Assembly (NCBI GenBank): GCA_028023455.1
Contig: JAQFVV010012529.1
Coordinates: forward strand, 248,001-312,000
Direction: 5' to 3'
Source of the DNA: Epiperipatus broadwayi
Lineage: Eukaryota > Onychophora > Udeonychophora > Euonychophora > Peripatidae
DNA: 64,000 nucleotides
The position numbers were made by a program, and so were the translations under genes. Shown piece by piece: positions 24,346 to 36,143 of this stretch (positions are counted from its first letter, which is position 1; each line of letters begins with the position of its first letter). The notes below the pieces were generated by a model, which made no database searches, was not told the origin of the DNA, and saw only the letters and a list, made by a program, of their open reading frames with translations.

Positions 24346-25780
24346 TAGGATAGAGATCTAGTGGCACCCTTTGTTATAAGATATTAGGTTCAGGCTGTCC
24401 AGCATAATATATAGCCATGCCCAAAAGTATTATAGGTTTTAGTGAATGATATGTGGCCAAATTTTACTTTATATTTATCAAGACATTACATTGTCAAATA
24501 CTCTGGATCTTAATTTATTTCATTTCTTTAAAAGAAATATCGTAAGTTGTATCTTACTATAAGTATATATGGATATCATTGCAAAATAATATTCTTCAGA
24601 CTATCTTGTTATTACTGTCTTTTTGTACTTGATTTTGAACCTCTCCAACATATTGAATTAATTTATTGCCCTTTAGAGTGACAGTGTGACTGAAATAGCA
24701 ATAATTACATTTAATTCTAATTAAAATTAATGTGCATTATTTTTTAAGTTTGATATACAATCTTTAAGACTATTGATATTTATTTGATGAATCAATATTT
24801 GTTGACTATTAATAACTTTGTTGTTGGTTTTAATATATTAATATATGCTTACTTTGTGAATTGTAAAGTTAAATTCTTCATGGTATTGTTTGGATTTCTC
24901 ATATAAATGTGGAGCATGTAACTTTTTAATTGTAAGAGAGATTATAGATTACTTTAATATATAAGAATATTGTTAGTTATCCCACTAGTTTTTATGTAAA
25001 TATAATTATTTATTGACAATGTTGAATATTGCAATGTCCATAATTATATATATATTGACATGAATATTTTCATCAATAAAATTTGACAAATGTTTGTTTT
25101 TTTTAAAAAAAATTTCATATCAAAGAACAGACAATGATCGAACATTCATATTTAGAAAAGATCATTAGTTGGAAGTACTAAGACAGATTCCGATTATTAT
25201 TGTGGCTTTATCATAGATTTCTTTCCAACATTTTAATAACATCATAGTTATTATTTTTAGGTCAGAAATAATTGGATTCCAAAATTTCTGTTCAATTTTG
25301 ATTATATATATTGTGATGGTTGCCTTCAACACCCTTATAATAACCAGTACACACCATAAGGTCCAATCCCAATTCAAGCCCATGAAATTAATGTTATTTA
25401 TTAAGTGATAGAATTAGGTAATGTTAGGGCACATAAACTAACAAACCAGTTATTATAACTTAAGATTTAAAACCAAATATAAATAAACATTAAAATAAAA
25501 GTTAAACCTAACCGGTCAAATGGATATCATGACCTACAATAGATTGAATGAATGAACTTAATCAACAAAAAAAAAAATTAATGTATATAATATTGAAGTA
25601 AAGAAAAACTCAATGATTATTTTCTTATGATTTTGTTTTAACAAGTTGTTTACATTAATATTTAGCCAAAGATGATGTCAACAATAAAGTAAAAAGATTA
25701 GCATGAGCTAACTTAATATATATAAAAGATATTCAATGAACTTTTTGTTCAAGGAGAAAAAAAATCATTTACCTGAGTAA
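24346..25780. other. Intron 2, no gene seen
   Basis: AT-rich. A minus-strand frame at 25383-25165 (MGLNWDWTLWCVLVIIRVLK...) has somewhat non-random composition but I cannot assign it; treat it as unsupported. Confidence 0.45.
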
Positions 25781-25794
25781 AAAAAATTATTATT

Positions 25795-26310
25795 CCTTGT
25801 ATAAAGGAGTTTAAAGAGGAATTTGAAGGTTCATATCAACCAATTTGAACTCATAATACTGTTGAAGAAATCTTTCACCAGGATTTTAGAAAGCGAGTTG
25901 AAACATTTAGTTCTAAAACATCTAAGCAAAGAGTTCGTGAATTAATAAAAAAAATCACCATTGATTCGTCGCTATAAATTTTTGGATTTATATCTGAAAC
26001 ATGCAGTAGTAGAAGGAATATTGACACTTTTCCAACTAATATCAACTACAAAAAATTATATAAATATTGACAAAAGTTATCATGCATTGCTGAAAACTAG
26101 GGGAATGTCGTGGAATGGAAGTCATGGTCCATGGAGCTAGAAATTTCCAAGACCAATATGGGATTGTCCTACCTCTCCATGCCTGGATTGATAAATATCA
26201 AAACAATCCATCATGAATTCTTTCTATTTACACCTCATTCCAAAACTCCAATTCAAAAGTTAATAAAGTCAACAAATCCACCAGATGTTCCTATTCTTAA
26301 CTGTGCATAA
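25795..26310 (+). pseudogene. Unidentified coding relic
   Basis: Around 25816-25975 one frame reads KEEFEGSYQPI, stop, THNTVEEIFHQDFRKRVETF, then SSKTSKQRVRELIKKITID. A second stretch (26110-26310) reads MEWKSWSMELEISKTNMGLS and onward. Charged, non-repetitive composition and collinearity suggest a decayed protein, perhaps a transposase or processed copy. I do not recognise the family. Stops and frame changes mean it is not functional. Confidence 0.35.
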
Positions 26311-26704
26311 AGAATCTACCATGAATTATAAGAATAAACCATCAGAACATTATCCATATGAACTGTAAAACCCATTTATAAAGTTGACATCATTGATAAT
26401 TAATTGTTTGTTTGTTATATATAATAATTTATTTTAGTATAGGGCCGAGTAACAATTTAAAATTTATGAAATTAATAATAATGAGAATTGGGATAGACAA
26501 AATTTATGAGATACAATCTTGATTATGAAATAATCCAGTCATTATAAATGAGACAAGGTAAGATGCTGTCTAAGATATATATTAATTCCACATTCATATA
26601 TGTACAACACACATACATTTATTAATTGTTTATTATAAAGTTTGTGTTAATTATTAATAGTTGAAATACACAGGCTTATATATACCTGTGTCTATATATG
26701 TAAT

Positions 26705-26790
26705 AGACAAGGTATGAGCACAGACTTTCACATGAGATAGTGTGGAGAGTGGTGGGTCATGTGAAAGTCTGTGCTCATCATACCTTGTCT
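26705..26790. repeat. Strong hairpin
   Basis: Arms 26705-26735 and 26757-26790 pair over 31 bp, with only a 3-nt insertion in the right arm, around a 21-bp loop. Arms include AGACAAGGTATGAGCACAGA and CTTTCACATGA. A 15-bp direct repeat TGTTAATTATTAATA occurs at 26643-26657 and 26789-26803, which may mark the borders of a small insertion. Confidence 0.85.
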
Positions 26791-27053
26791 GTTAATTATT
26801 AATATTTTTTTATAATATTTTCTACGCATATTTTTTTGTTTGTTTGTGTCTTAAATTTGTAATTCTCTTTTATCGCACACACAAGGAGGTTTATTAAACC
26901 ATCATGGCATTAACTAAGACATAAAACAAAAAAAGATAAATGAATATGTTATTATATGTATAATAATGTTGTATATAATATGAAGATCATTTATGTTAAG
27001 ATATGTAATGGCTGTTTTTTATGGGATCAGGATAGGAAACATTGGTATAAACC

Positions 27054-29913
27054 AGCGCTCTTAAAACTTTTTTCATTTATGAGCCCTTTTTGTCATCAAG
27101 ATTTTTTTGCGACCCCAGATATTGAATATAAAATAGACATAGAAATAAAATATTTCCATAAATAATTTATTTCTTTGGTAAACAATATTTATGAAAATAA
27201 ATAGTTTTAGGATTTGTTTTAAGTATACAAAAATTAATGAAAGAAAATTACGTTTTAATGAGATGGATGTGCTTGTTTTTTGCTACATAACAAATTAAAT
27301 CTTGATAAAATATTTGATATTGCTGGACATAAAGCATCTTCTATGTTTTTCAGCATTGAACGATATTTGGATTTAATATACATTAAAGTTGAAAAAGTCA
27401 TGTCACATAAGTATGCGGTGCTGAATGGCAGAAGAACATTTAATGCCATTTCAGAAATTGTGGGAAATTCAGTCCTAGCTCCGATCCGGAATTCAGTCAA
27501 GGATTTTTGTGGAAAGTCAAGTTTTAAGTTTGAGTCACTCTGTAGCTCAGCAAATTCCTCTTGGGCTTTCTATGGTAGGTGATTAATCTTATTAATGTCA
27601 ATCAAAAATGGTCTTTGAATCCAAAATAACTTTTTGAAATGTAAATTCGATATTAAGTATTTGCAAAACTGTGTTTCTAGGGTTTTTAAGTGATCTATAA
27701 TAATTTTTGCAATTAAAGTTTTACAATTATTTTTTTCAATTATAAAATTGTCGATAGTCAAAAACATTTCCAATGAACCATTTTCCATTCTATTCTTCCA
27801 CATGTTAATCTTTTTAATAAAACCTTCAATTTTATCATTCAAGTAAAAATATTGCTATTTTTTCCTGAAGAGACAAGTTAAGATCATTTAACTTCTCAAA
27901 AATATCAGACAAATAGCACACCTTTGATAGCCATAAGTCATTTTGAAAAAAAGCAGCAAGATCAGATTTTTGTTCAGTTAAAAATACAATAATTTTTTTT
28001 TTTAATAACAATCTTCTTATACTTCGCCTTCTTGACATCCATCTTACTTATGCATGTAACAATAAATTTTTGTACTCAGAGTCCATGATGGGTCTTTACA
28101 AAGACTTGAAAATAAACCGTTGTTAAAGGCATGGCTTTTAATAAAGTTTATAATTTTGATAACATCCTGAAGCACATCATTCAATTCCGTTGCTAATTTT
28201 TTTGCTGCAAGGGCCTCTCGATGGATTAGGCAGAGTATAAAAGTTACATGATTATTACCAGAAGCTTTAACAAATTATTTAAAAACAATATTTTCACCAG
28301 TCATTGCTTTTGCACCACCTGTATATACTCCAAAGCAATTTTTCTATTCTAAATCTTCAGTTTTAAAAAATTTGTCTACTTTATTATATATGTCTTTTCC
28401 TCTTGTATGTTCTTCCAAAGAACAACAAAATAATTTTTCCTCAAGTGTTTTCTTTATAAATGTATCTGATATATACTGTACTAATAATTGAGCTATTTTT
28501 GAAATATCAGTTGTTTCGTCCAACTGAATTGTAAATATTGCGCTTTCTTTAAGTCTAATAATTAGTTGCTCAAATTGGTCATTGCTAATTTCAGAAATTC
28601 TATTAGTGACAGTGTCATTTGACAAAGGAATTTTCTAAATTTCATCACCATATTTACTTCTGTGAAGTATTTCTACCATTTTAATAGCAGCTGGTAATAT
28701 TAGACCTCCAATGGTGTATGGCTTTTTATTTTTAGCAATCAGATATGAAACTTTATATGATGTGAGTAAATATGTTTCATTAACAGTTATAAATTTCTCA
28801 AAACATTGTTTTTCTTTAATTGAAGTTTTTAACAGTCATTCAAAATATTCTTTTGGTTTATTGACTTATGAAGGATGCTTGGATTCAACATGTCTTTTTA
28901 ATTTTGATGGTTTCATACTCTCCATAGACAAAACATTATTGCAAATTAAGCAAAGAGGTTGTTCATTGCCATCACAGTGGTTGAAAGTAAAGCCAAATTA
29001 GAGAAATGTCTCCTCATATTTTCTTTTTCGCATCTTAGATGCCTCTTTCTGATTACGTGATCCTGCTTGAAGAGACTTTGTAGCATTGCTATTTGCATCA
29101 TTACCTTTGGTACTCAAGTTCAATCATTTATCCATGGGTAAAAAATATTTTTATCCTAAAATATAAATAAAATAACAATATTTATTAGTTAGGAGAGACA
29201 CCAAGTGGCAGCCATGTTTTTTGTTTAATTATATGAAGTATATTTATTCCGGTATGTTCTATTTTTTAATAACCCCATATGTTTTATTTTTTAATATTTA
29301 AAACTTATCAATAAATCAATTATAAATTACCTGTTAAGTTTAAAAAATAAGAATATGTTTTACTCGTTAATAAATAAATGACAATAAGTTTCAAATAAAA
29401 AATAAATTTTTATAATAACTAATAGGATGATAAATTTTGAATAAAAAAGTGAAAAAAACAAGGATTTTTATATATAAAAAATAACATCTTTCATAATATT
29501 TATTCAAATAAATACTAACCTTAATCAAGTAAAACAGTAAAATAAAATATTGTATTGTTCTTGTGATGTGGACAGTTGTTGAAATGAAACCAAAACAAAT
29601 AACTTGACCGGAAATGCGCCAACCTTATTCTCACCACTATAGCATTTATTTTGATTGTGAAATAACTTATATGTTGAAATTGCAATGCGACACCACTATT
29701 ATCGTGTATTTAGTGTTATTTTTCAATATGTAAATATAATTTACAGCCAACTTGACCATCATTACAATTTTATAATTGTGCTGTACAGCAAACGTAATAT
29801 ATTAAGTTAAAGATAATGAGGGGATTGTGACTAATATTTCTTTAAATTCATGTATCTGAATTAAATTTTTGCGACCCCATTTGGGGTCATGACTCACAGT
29901 TTAAGAAATGCTG
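27054..29913 (-). mobile_element. hAT transposon of ZBED/SCAND3-like type, nearly full length
   Basis: The left end CAGCGCTCTTAAAAC (from 27053) and the right end GTTTAAGAAATGCTG (to 29913) are inverted repeats of the hAT type. Both ends continue with the GCGACCCC motif (27109 and 29872). Flanks TATAAACC (27046-27053) and TATAAATC (29914-29921) form a 7/8 target duplication. Minus-strand coding sequence for a BED-finger hAT transposase fills the middle. The structure is complete but the protein is broken by stops and frameshifts. Confidence 0.9.
27255..29040 (-). pseudogene. Decayed ZBED-type hAT transposase
   Basis: In coding order (minus strand): a start MRKRKYEETFL near 29033-29000 followed by a stop, a BED zinc finger (CLICNNVL...KLKRHVESKH, about 28960-28870), IAKNKKPHT near 28740, then DETTDISKIAQLLVQYI (28625-28344), FLTEQKSDLAAFFQND (28038-27835), and a C-terminal hATC dimerisation domain with ALNVLLPFSTAYLC and KYRSML (27500-27255) ending KQAHPSH. 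This matches the ZBED5/SCAND3-like transposase family common in animals. At least two stops and several frame changes make it inactive. Neighbouring PNPT1 exon 3 is unrelated. Confidence 0.9.
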
Positions 29914-29921
29914 TATAAATC

Positions 29922-30530
29922 AAATGTAAATGAAGGATAACCACAAATATCTGAATGAGTTTCCTTAATCTTGTTATAAATTTTATTTTCCAAATGCTAA
30001 TCCATGTATATATGTTTATTAAATTTATTTAAATGTTAAAACACGTTTCTTTGTTTCTGTGGTTGAATTCTACGTTGTCATATCCTTATATACATATCAC
30101 GATCATTAATTGCATGTATATAATATGCTATCTCACTCCCATTAATAGGCATATACTCATTTTATATATATTATGAATTTGGTAATACAAATATTAAATG
30201 AATCTGAGGATTAGATACATCTTCCTGAATTCGATATCCAGAATAGCAGGAGTAAATTACAATATGTAGATGATAAGTTAAGGGTAGAATCAGTAATTAT
30301 TTAAATCTTACTGCCTTCTGTCTTAGGTATGAGTTTAATGTAAGAAGGTATGCATGAAAGTAGACAATAAAGATACACCTTTTTATTCATCAAAAGGAAC
30401 CCACCCATCTTTGTGCATACCACGATTAGACTGTTCAGTTACAATATATATATATATTGAAAGACATCACTATTTAAGAATTTGCATATAAAATATTGAA
30501 ATTTTTTTTTTTTTGTTATTTCTATTTTAG
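29922..30530. other. End of intron 2
   Basis: AT-rich; no gene. A TA tract lies at 30446-30459 and the T-rich tract before exon 3 at 30501-30529. Confidence 0.6.
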
Positions 30531-30594
30531 ATTATTTGCAATATTTTGGCAGTTGATGGTATACATAATCCTGACATTGTTAGTATCAATAGTG
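30531..30594 (+). CDS. PNPT1: PNPT1 exon 3 of window
   Basis: Phase-0 exon reading IICNILAVDGIHNPDIVSINS plus one base of the next codon. It matches the human PNPT1 segment that follows the DTQ residues (VLCNLLAVDG...). It follows a long pyrimidine tract and TTTTAG at 30530, and is followed by donor GTATGT at 30595. The preceding intron is 21.6 kb, the largest in the window, and is packed with transposon relics. Reading frame and junctions are intact. Confidence 0.94.
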
Positions 30595-31960
30595 GTATGT
30601 TAATTTTTTTCTAAATTAAATGAATTTATTTTATTAAAAATTTATTGCTTATATATTTTTGTAATAGCTTTTCATCATATTTTTTTTTGGGAAAATTTTT
30701 CTACATTTATCTCCACTCTTGACCTCTATTAAAACTGTTTTGGCAATTGTTAGAAATGAAATAAAATAAGCCATTAATTAAAGCAATGAATAGAACACAT
30801 GAATTTTGTTTCCAGACTGTTAAACATACTTGAACAAAGAAACTAGATTTTGCATTTAATTCTAAGTTCAGATTTTACTATTCTTTTATTAATTTTATTC
30901 TTGTGTTCATCTTCATGTTTAGATTATTGTTAAAACTTTTTTACATTTTATTACATATTTATTCAGTTTTTATGTGTTTAGCATATATTTCTCATAAATT
31001 TTGCTGCAATTATTTAATTTTTACAATGCAGTCATATATTTGCATTTGAAATTATTAGTTATATAATCTATAAATGAGTAAATTTGTTTATTTTTTGCAT
31101 TTAAAATTTATTATTTTTAATTTTAAAAAGTAAACTTTATAAGAAAATCAAGAATTACCTTTGAATGCCATCATTCTTTGAAGTTCAGAAATGAAGCTTG
31201 CATGGAATTTATATGATTTAACTTTTAAATCCAGGAAGTATTCTAACAGTGACTTTTCTATATAAAAAGTTGTATTCATTTAAACTAATTGGTACTAATC
31301 AAATAATCTAATAGGACCATGTTTATATAATTGTCCTTTTTTTTGTAATCATTTAAATTTTCTAAAACTGATTTAGAAACTTCAAGAATGTCAGAAATCA
31401 ATTTATGTAAATGCTGTAAAATATATGTTAATATTGAAAAAATATGAACTAGAAAATAAAGATATCACTGTTCTTTAGTTGCTTGTTATGTAAATAAAAT
31501 CCACAATGTAGGTTTTCAAACTAATAAATAGCAAAATTAAAAAGAAAACAACAAAAAGCTTAATTTCAACATCATTCACAAAGGTAAAATCGGAAATCAT
31601 TTGTCCGTGAAGTGCACAAGTTTTGCTTGATACAAATTCTTCCAAGACCAGAATGGAGAATAGCACTGGTAATTAAAAATTTATTAAAATTTAAAATCAA
31701 TATAGCTACTATTAATAAAATTTGTTGTCCGAGGAAGGAAGTTTACTAGAACAGGCAGATTGGCTACAAGGTTTTTTTAAAAGGGCAGATTAATCAATGA
31801 AAAGAATACATAGTGTTGAATTTGCTATAAAGTCTCATTTATTATTTTCTGTTATTGGAATTCCTCATTGTGTAAATGAAAACTTGACTTGCATAAAAAT
31901 ACCAGTACTTATTTTATTAATGTATTTCTCCAACATTATATTCAGATAACTCAGTAAAAG
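30595..31960. other. Intron 3, first part
   Basis: AT-rich, no coding domain or bounded repeat seen. Confidence 0.55.
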
Positions 31961-31964
31961 AAAG

Positions 31965-32580
31965 CTTTTATTTCTTGTTTGATACCATTATTACAACAAT
32001 ACCATTAAAAGTTCAATTTTTTCTTCTTGGAAACTTTAATACACATGTTGACTTTGGTGGAAAATTGTTGAAAATAACGATATTGATGCTGTAAATGCTC
32101 TGCAGTTTGTCCGTCACAAATATTTTGTTTAAGCAGAAAAATCAATATAAATGATCATGGATGTATTCATACTGAAAATAACATTTGTCAGAATACAAAA
32201 GTTAATATTAGATGAACAGTTAAAATTACAGTTTTGTTGAACAAATTATAAATTAGTAAGCTCCTAGAAAATCTTTATTTCTTATTGGATATCATTATTA
32301 CAGTAATAGTATTAAATGAGAAAATTTTTTTTCTTGGAGACTTTAATGCACATATTGACCCAAATATTAGACTTTGGTCAAAAGTTGTTGGAAATAATGG
32401 TATTAGTGCTGTAAATTCAAATGATCTGTTGTTATTGAATTTTTGCATAACTTATTACTTTGCTATCACAAACACTTTGTTTAGATAGAAAAATCATTAT
32501 AATGACCATGAATGTAGCCATGCTCAAAACAATATCATTTTTCAGAATATAAAAGAGGTTAATATTATATAGGCAATTAC
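31965..32580 (+). repeat. Tandem duplication of the LINE endonuclease segment
   Basis: About 31965-32231 and 32271-32580 are diverged direct copies. Shared anchors are CTTTTATTTCTT.(T)TTGGATA/TTTGATA, TTCTTGGA(A/G)ACTTTAAT(A/G)CACATGTTGAC-like, TTTGTTTA(A/G)GCAGAAAAATCA-like, and ATCATTTTTCAGAATA/ACATTTGTCAGAATA. Copy 2 keeps the longer frame (32285-32488). Intact LINEs carry this segment only once. Confidence 0.75.
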
Positions 32581-34090
32581 AAGTGCAGATTTAGAAAATC
32601 AAGAAGTACTATAAATATGATTTTTGTTGCCAGACAAATGCAAGGAAAGTAGTGGAAACAAAAGAGTGATTTATATATTGCTTTTATTGATTTGATCAAG
32701 GCATTTGACTCAATTAATTGAACAAGTCTAAGGCATTGTTTGAAATTAGTTGGTGTTATTACTACAGATGGAAAATTTGAATTGAAAATTGATGTTAACT
32801 AAAGATGTGTATTTATTCCAAAACCGTTTTTCATTTTTATGATAGTGATTTTTTTGGAACTGTTTGTAGGCAGCTTAAAGAAACAGGAATCAAAATGCAA
32901 TTCAGGTTTGATGATGGAATTTTTAATTAGAATGAACTAAAAGTGTAAAAAGTACTTTTATTTTTTTTTGATTCTGGATTTACATTATGTTGGTGATAGT
33001 GCTATTTTTGATTGTTTAAAAATGATTTACAGAATGTATTCAATATTTTAATTACAATATTTAAAGACTTGGGTTTAATAATTAATATTCTAAAAACTTA
33101 AGTTCAGAAATATTTAACTTGGATGGCTAACTTCTTGAAAATGTAAACCAGTTCAAATACTTTAGTAGCTTTTTAAATAAAAAGGTGGACTTAATTGTTG
33201 AAGTACAGTATAGACTTCAGTAGGTCACTACTGCTGTTATAAGCTAAGAGATATGGTATTTCATCATAGGGAAATAATTACTGCAAATATTGTAGTTGTA
33301 TATAGAGCTGTTATTTTATGGAATTTATTATATGGAAATGAGATTTTGACTTCCTGTCACTGCAACATAAATTCATTGGAAAAGTTTCATTTAAGGATGC
33401 TTCATAAAGCTTTAAAAATATAATGGTAAGTTCATAAAATCATTCAAAATGTTCTTCTACTTGTTGGACATGATACTATAGAATAGTGATGGATAACTCA
33501 TGGATTATAATTTCTCAAGAGATCATGGAATGTGTTATAATAAGAAATATATTAGCAGTAAAAATCCTCAGCATTATTTATATTGGAAGAATATTTATTT
33601 TCCATCATAAAATTAATGGCATTTGGATTAGTTTATCTTAGCAATAATCATATTTATGAAAGTAATCCAATAAAAAAATAACATAAAATAATTTTTCCTA
33701 AATTATTGTTTCATTAGATGTATTTTCCAATTAGTCAAAAAAATTTAGAGAATCACACAGAAATTCTGTCTAAGAAAAGAGTCATAAATAGAAGTAACTT
33801 GTGTACCAGTGCTATAGAAATCACTATTGTAAAATCACATTTCGTTGAATTGGACTAATAGAAATAAGTGAACAATACAAGACTTTCTAAAAGGGTGTTT
33901 TATGGAGAACTAGCATGGTTTTGTGAGAGGTAGAACCTATTTATGTTGTAAGGAATATTCTTAAGAAATATAATGTTGATTGGCAGAAAATAGAATAAAT
34001 TGAAGAATTGCAATTAAACATGGTATTGAAATATTTCAGAAAGAAATTTTTTTTACAAAAGAAGCTAAAAGACATCACAAAATGTATCAG

Positions 34091-34216
34091 AGGCAAAACT
34101 CCCCATACAGTAGCACCACTCGGTGCAAGCCAGAGTACTGTATGGAGAGTTTTGCCTCTGTTTAAACAACTTGTATAAGCATAAAGAATGGTGATCATGT
34201 GATGTTTAATGGTTTT
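34091..34216. repeat. Miniature foldback family A insertion in LINE
   Basis: Arms of 25 bp (34088-34112 and 34136-34160, one mismatch, sharing CAGAGGCAAAACT and CCATACAGTA) enclose a 23-bp loop. The tail (to 34216) contains GGTGATCATGTGATGTTTAA as in larger family A copies. The whole is flanked by the 12-bp direct repeat AAAATGTATCAG (34079-34090 and 34217-34228), consistent with insertion into the LINE just before its zinc finger. Confidence 0.85.
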
Positions 34217-34299
34217 AAAATGTATCAGCATGTTCTGTATGTGATCATATTTGTGGTTGATTGATTTATATAATCAAAACTTGTCTTCAGAAGTTTTTT

Positions 34300-36143
34300 T
34301 TTAAATCCTTTTCTTTCTGAGCTGGAATAGCCGTACTTGTTGAGTTGGTGGCTGATGATGAAGATGAATTGGCTAATATCTTATAAATTAGCAACATTGG
34401 ATATATGCATTCTATGTCCTACATAAAGTTAACATGTACCCTGAAATTCAAAGTCTATTTCCACCAGATGTACTAATAATGTAAATGTAATGTATTTAAA
34501 TATATTGATTTGATGTATTCTCTTAGGAATTATATTACTATATTACCTAATATTTCTATTATTAGAGCACCTTTGCTTTTTTTTTTGTCAAAATAAAGTT
34601 TAAGATGTTTAGATTACAAACTTTAAATTATTGAATATCCCAATGTTGTTTATGATGTTTTTTTGAAAATTTTATTACACTAGAGAGAATAATTGCAATT
34701 TATGTAAATGACAATAAGTCTACTATTTGGCTGGTGTAAATTGGGTGGAGATTGTTTTTTTGTGCTTTCAGAGTTATTATCACAGATTGGCATTTTAGAA
34801 TTTTTGAAGATTATACATAAAAAAATTTAGATTCTCATCAAAGCATTATTGATTTTCTTACCTTATAATTAATCTGCAATAATCTTTTTACTCAAGCCAA
34901 AACAAAACTCCAGTGCAGTTTCTGGTTTATTGGCATTTTTATAGGACTATTTTTGCACTACATCCATCTGTAGTTCACTGTTTTTTATTTAATACTACTA
35001 TGTAGTTAAGTCTGTCCAAAAATAATGATGTGGATTCTCTAACATTTATTTTATCTGAATTTTATTTGGCAATACCATCTGATAATTCTGATTATTTACG
35101 CTTATGGAAATGGCAGTGAAATATTTTTTACTTGCTAAGTGTAGTTTGGCTATAAGCTAGATAAATAATTAGATGTTCGTTTTGATAATTTAAGATTGTT
35201 TTGTGGAAAAAAATTGATGGTTATTATTTTCACTGTTCTTTTTATTGTACGACTCTTAAAATTTAAGCCACTTTTGGACTTCAAAAACATTTTATGCTTG
35301 GTATACTATACATCAAGTGTAAAATGCTCTTGGCCAATAAGAATCTTGTCACTTCTTTGTATTTCTCCCTGGGTTTTTAGTCAACTTCTTCTCAAAATAT
35401 ATGATTTGTTTTAAGTTATACAATTAAACAATGAGTTAAGAAAGTGTTATTGTTTTGTCACAAATCAAAAAAAAAGTAAGGTATAAAATTTATGGGTATG
35501 GAGTATGTTTTATATAATTGGATAGTTATAAAAAACTCAATTTTGCTAAAAATATATACAGTCCTTTGAGTCACATACTGGAAATATATAATTTAAATTT
35601 TTGGAATAATAATAATTTAATACAAGTTGCTATTACTGTTAATAACAGACTGATAAAATTTTTGGAGTTATCATCATTCTATATTCACATAGAATTCCAT
35701 TTGAAGATGTTCCAAACAAGAAAGCAAAATAATACACAGTAAATTAATTCTCAATTACATTAAAAGGACTGGTAGTGTAAAATTTTGATAGTGATTATAG
35801 GCAATCTGTTTTTAATATTACATGGAATTCTTAACTACTAAGATTTCTTATAGATATATGTACTTGTTCTTATATCATTACAAGATTTTAAAATTGCAAT
35901 CCAGTACCATAATTTTTTTGTTTAAAGTAATATAGAATAAAGTAGCATTTAGTAAGAGAATTTAATAATTCATCACCATTATTGGATATATTAGTGCAAG
36001 ATAAAATTTAGCATGTTACCTTTTAATAATTAACAATATAATAATGAACTTTAGGATCATGATAATTTGTGTTTGTAAATATAAATTCTTAATTTTTTAT
36101 TGGTATAAAATTAATCTCTTTTCCTTATTTTGCATGTATATAT
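34300..36143. other. Intron 3, no gene seen
   Basis: AT-rich with only low-complexity short frames. Nothing identified. Confidence 0.55.

Larger units (their letters stand above)
31965..34300 (+). mobile_element. Decayed EN/RT non-LTR retrotransposon (LINE family B, copy 1)
   Basis: In order: a duplicated endonuclease (APE-type) C-terminal segment (FLGDFNAHIDPN at about 32331-32366 and a related LLGNFNTHVDFGG at about 32023-32061, with ITNTLF near 32468), RT palm motif A (IAFIDLIKAFDSIN, about 32678-32720), and later RT/thumb sequences (NQFKYF...FLNKKVDL near 33150). The end is homologous to the LINE at 41.4-42.5 kb: GAAAGAAA...GAAGCTAAAAGACATCAC near 34038-34078. A partial C-terminal zinc finger (CSVCDHIC) follows at about 34230-34255. 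Many stops and an apparent deletion between EN and RT; inactive. Confidence 0.8.
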
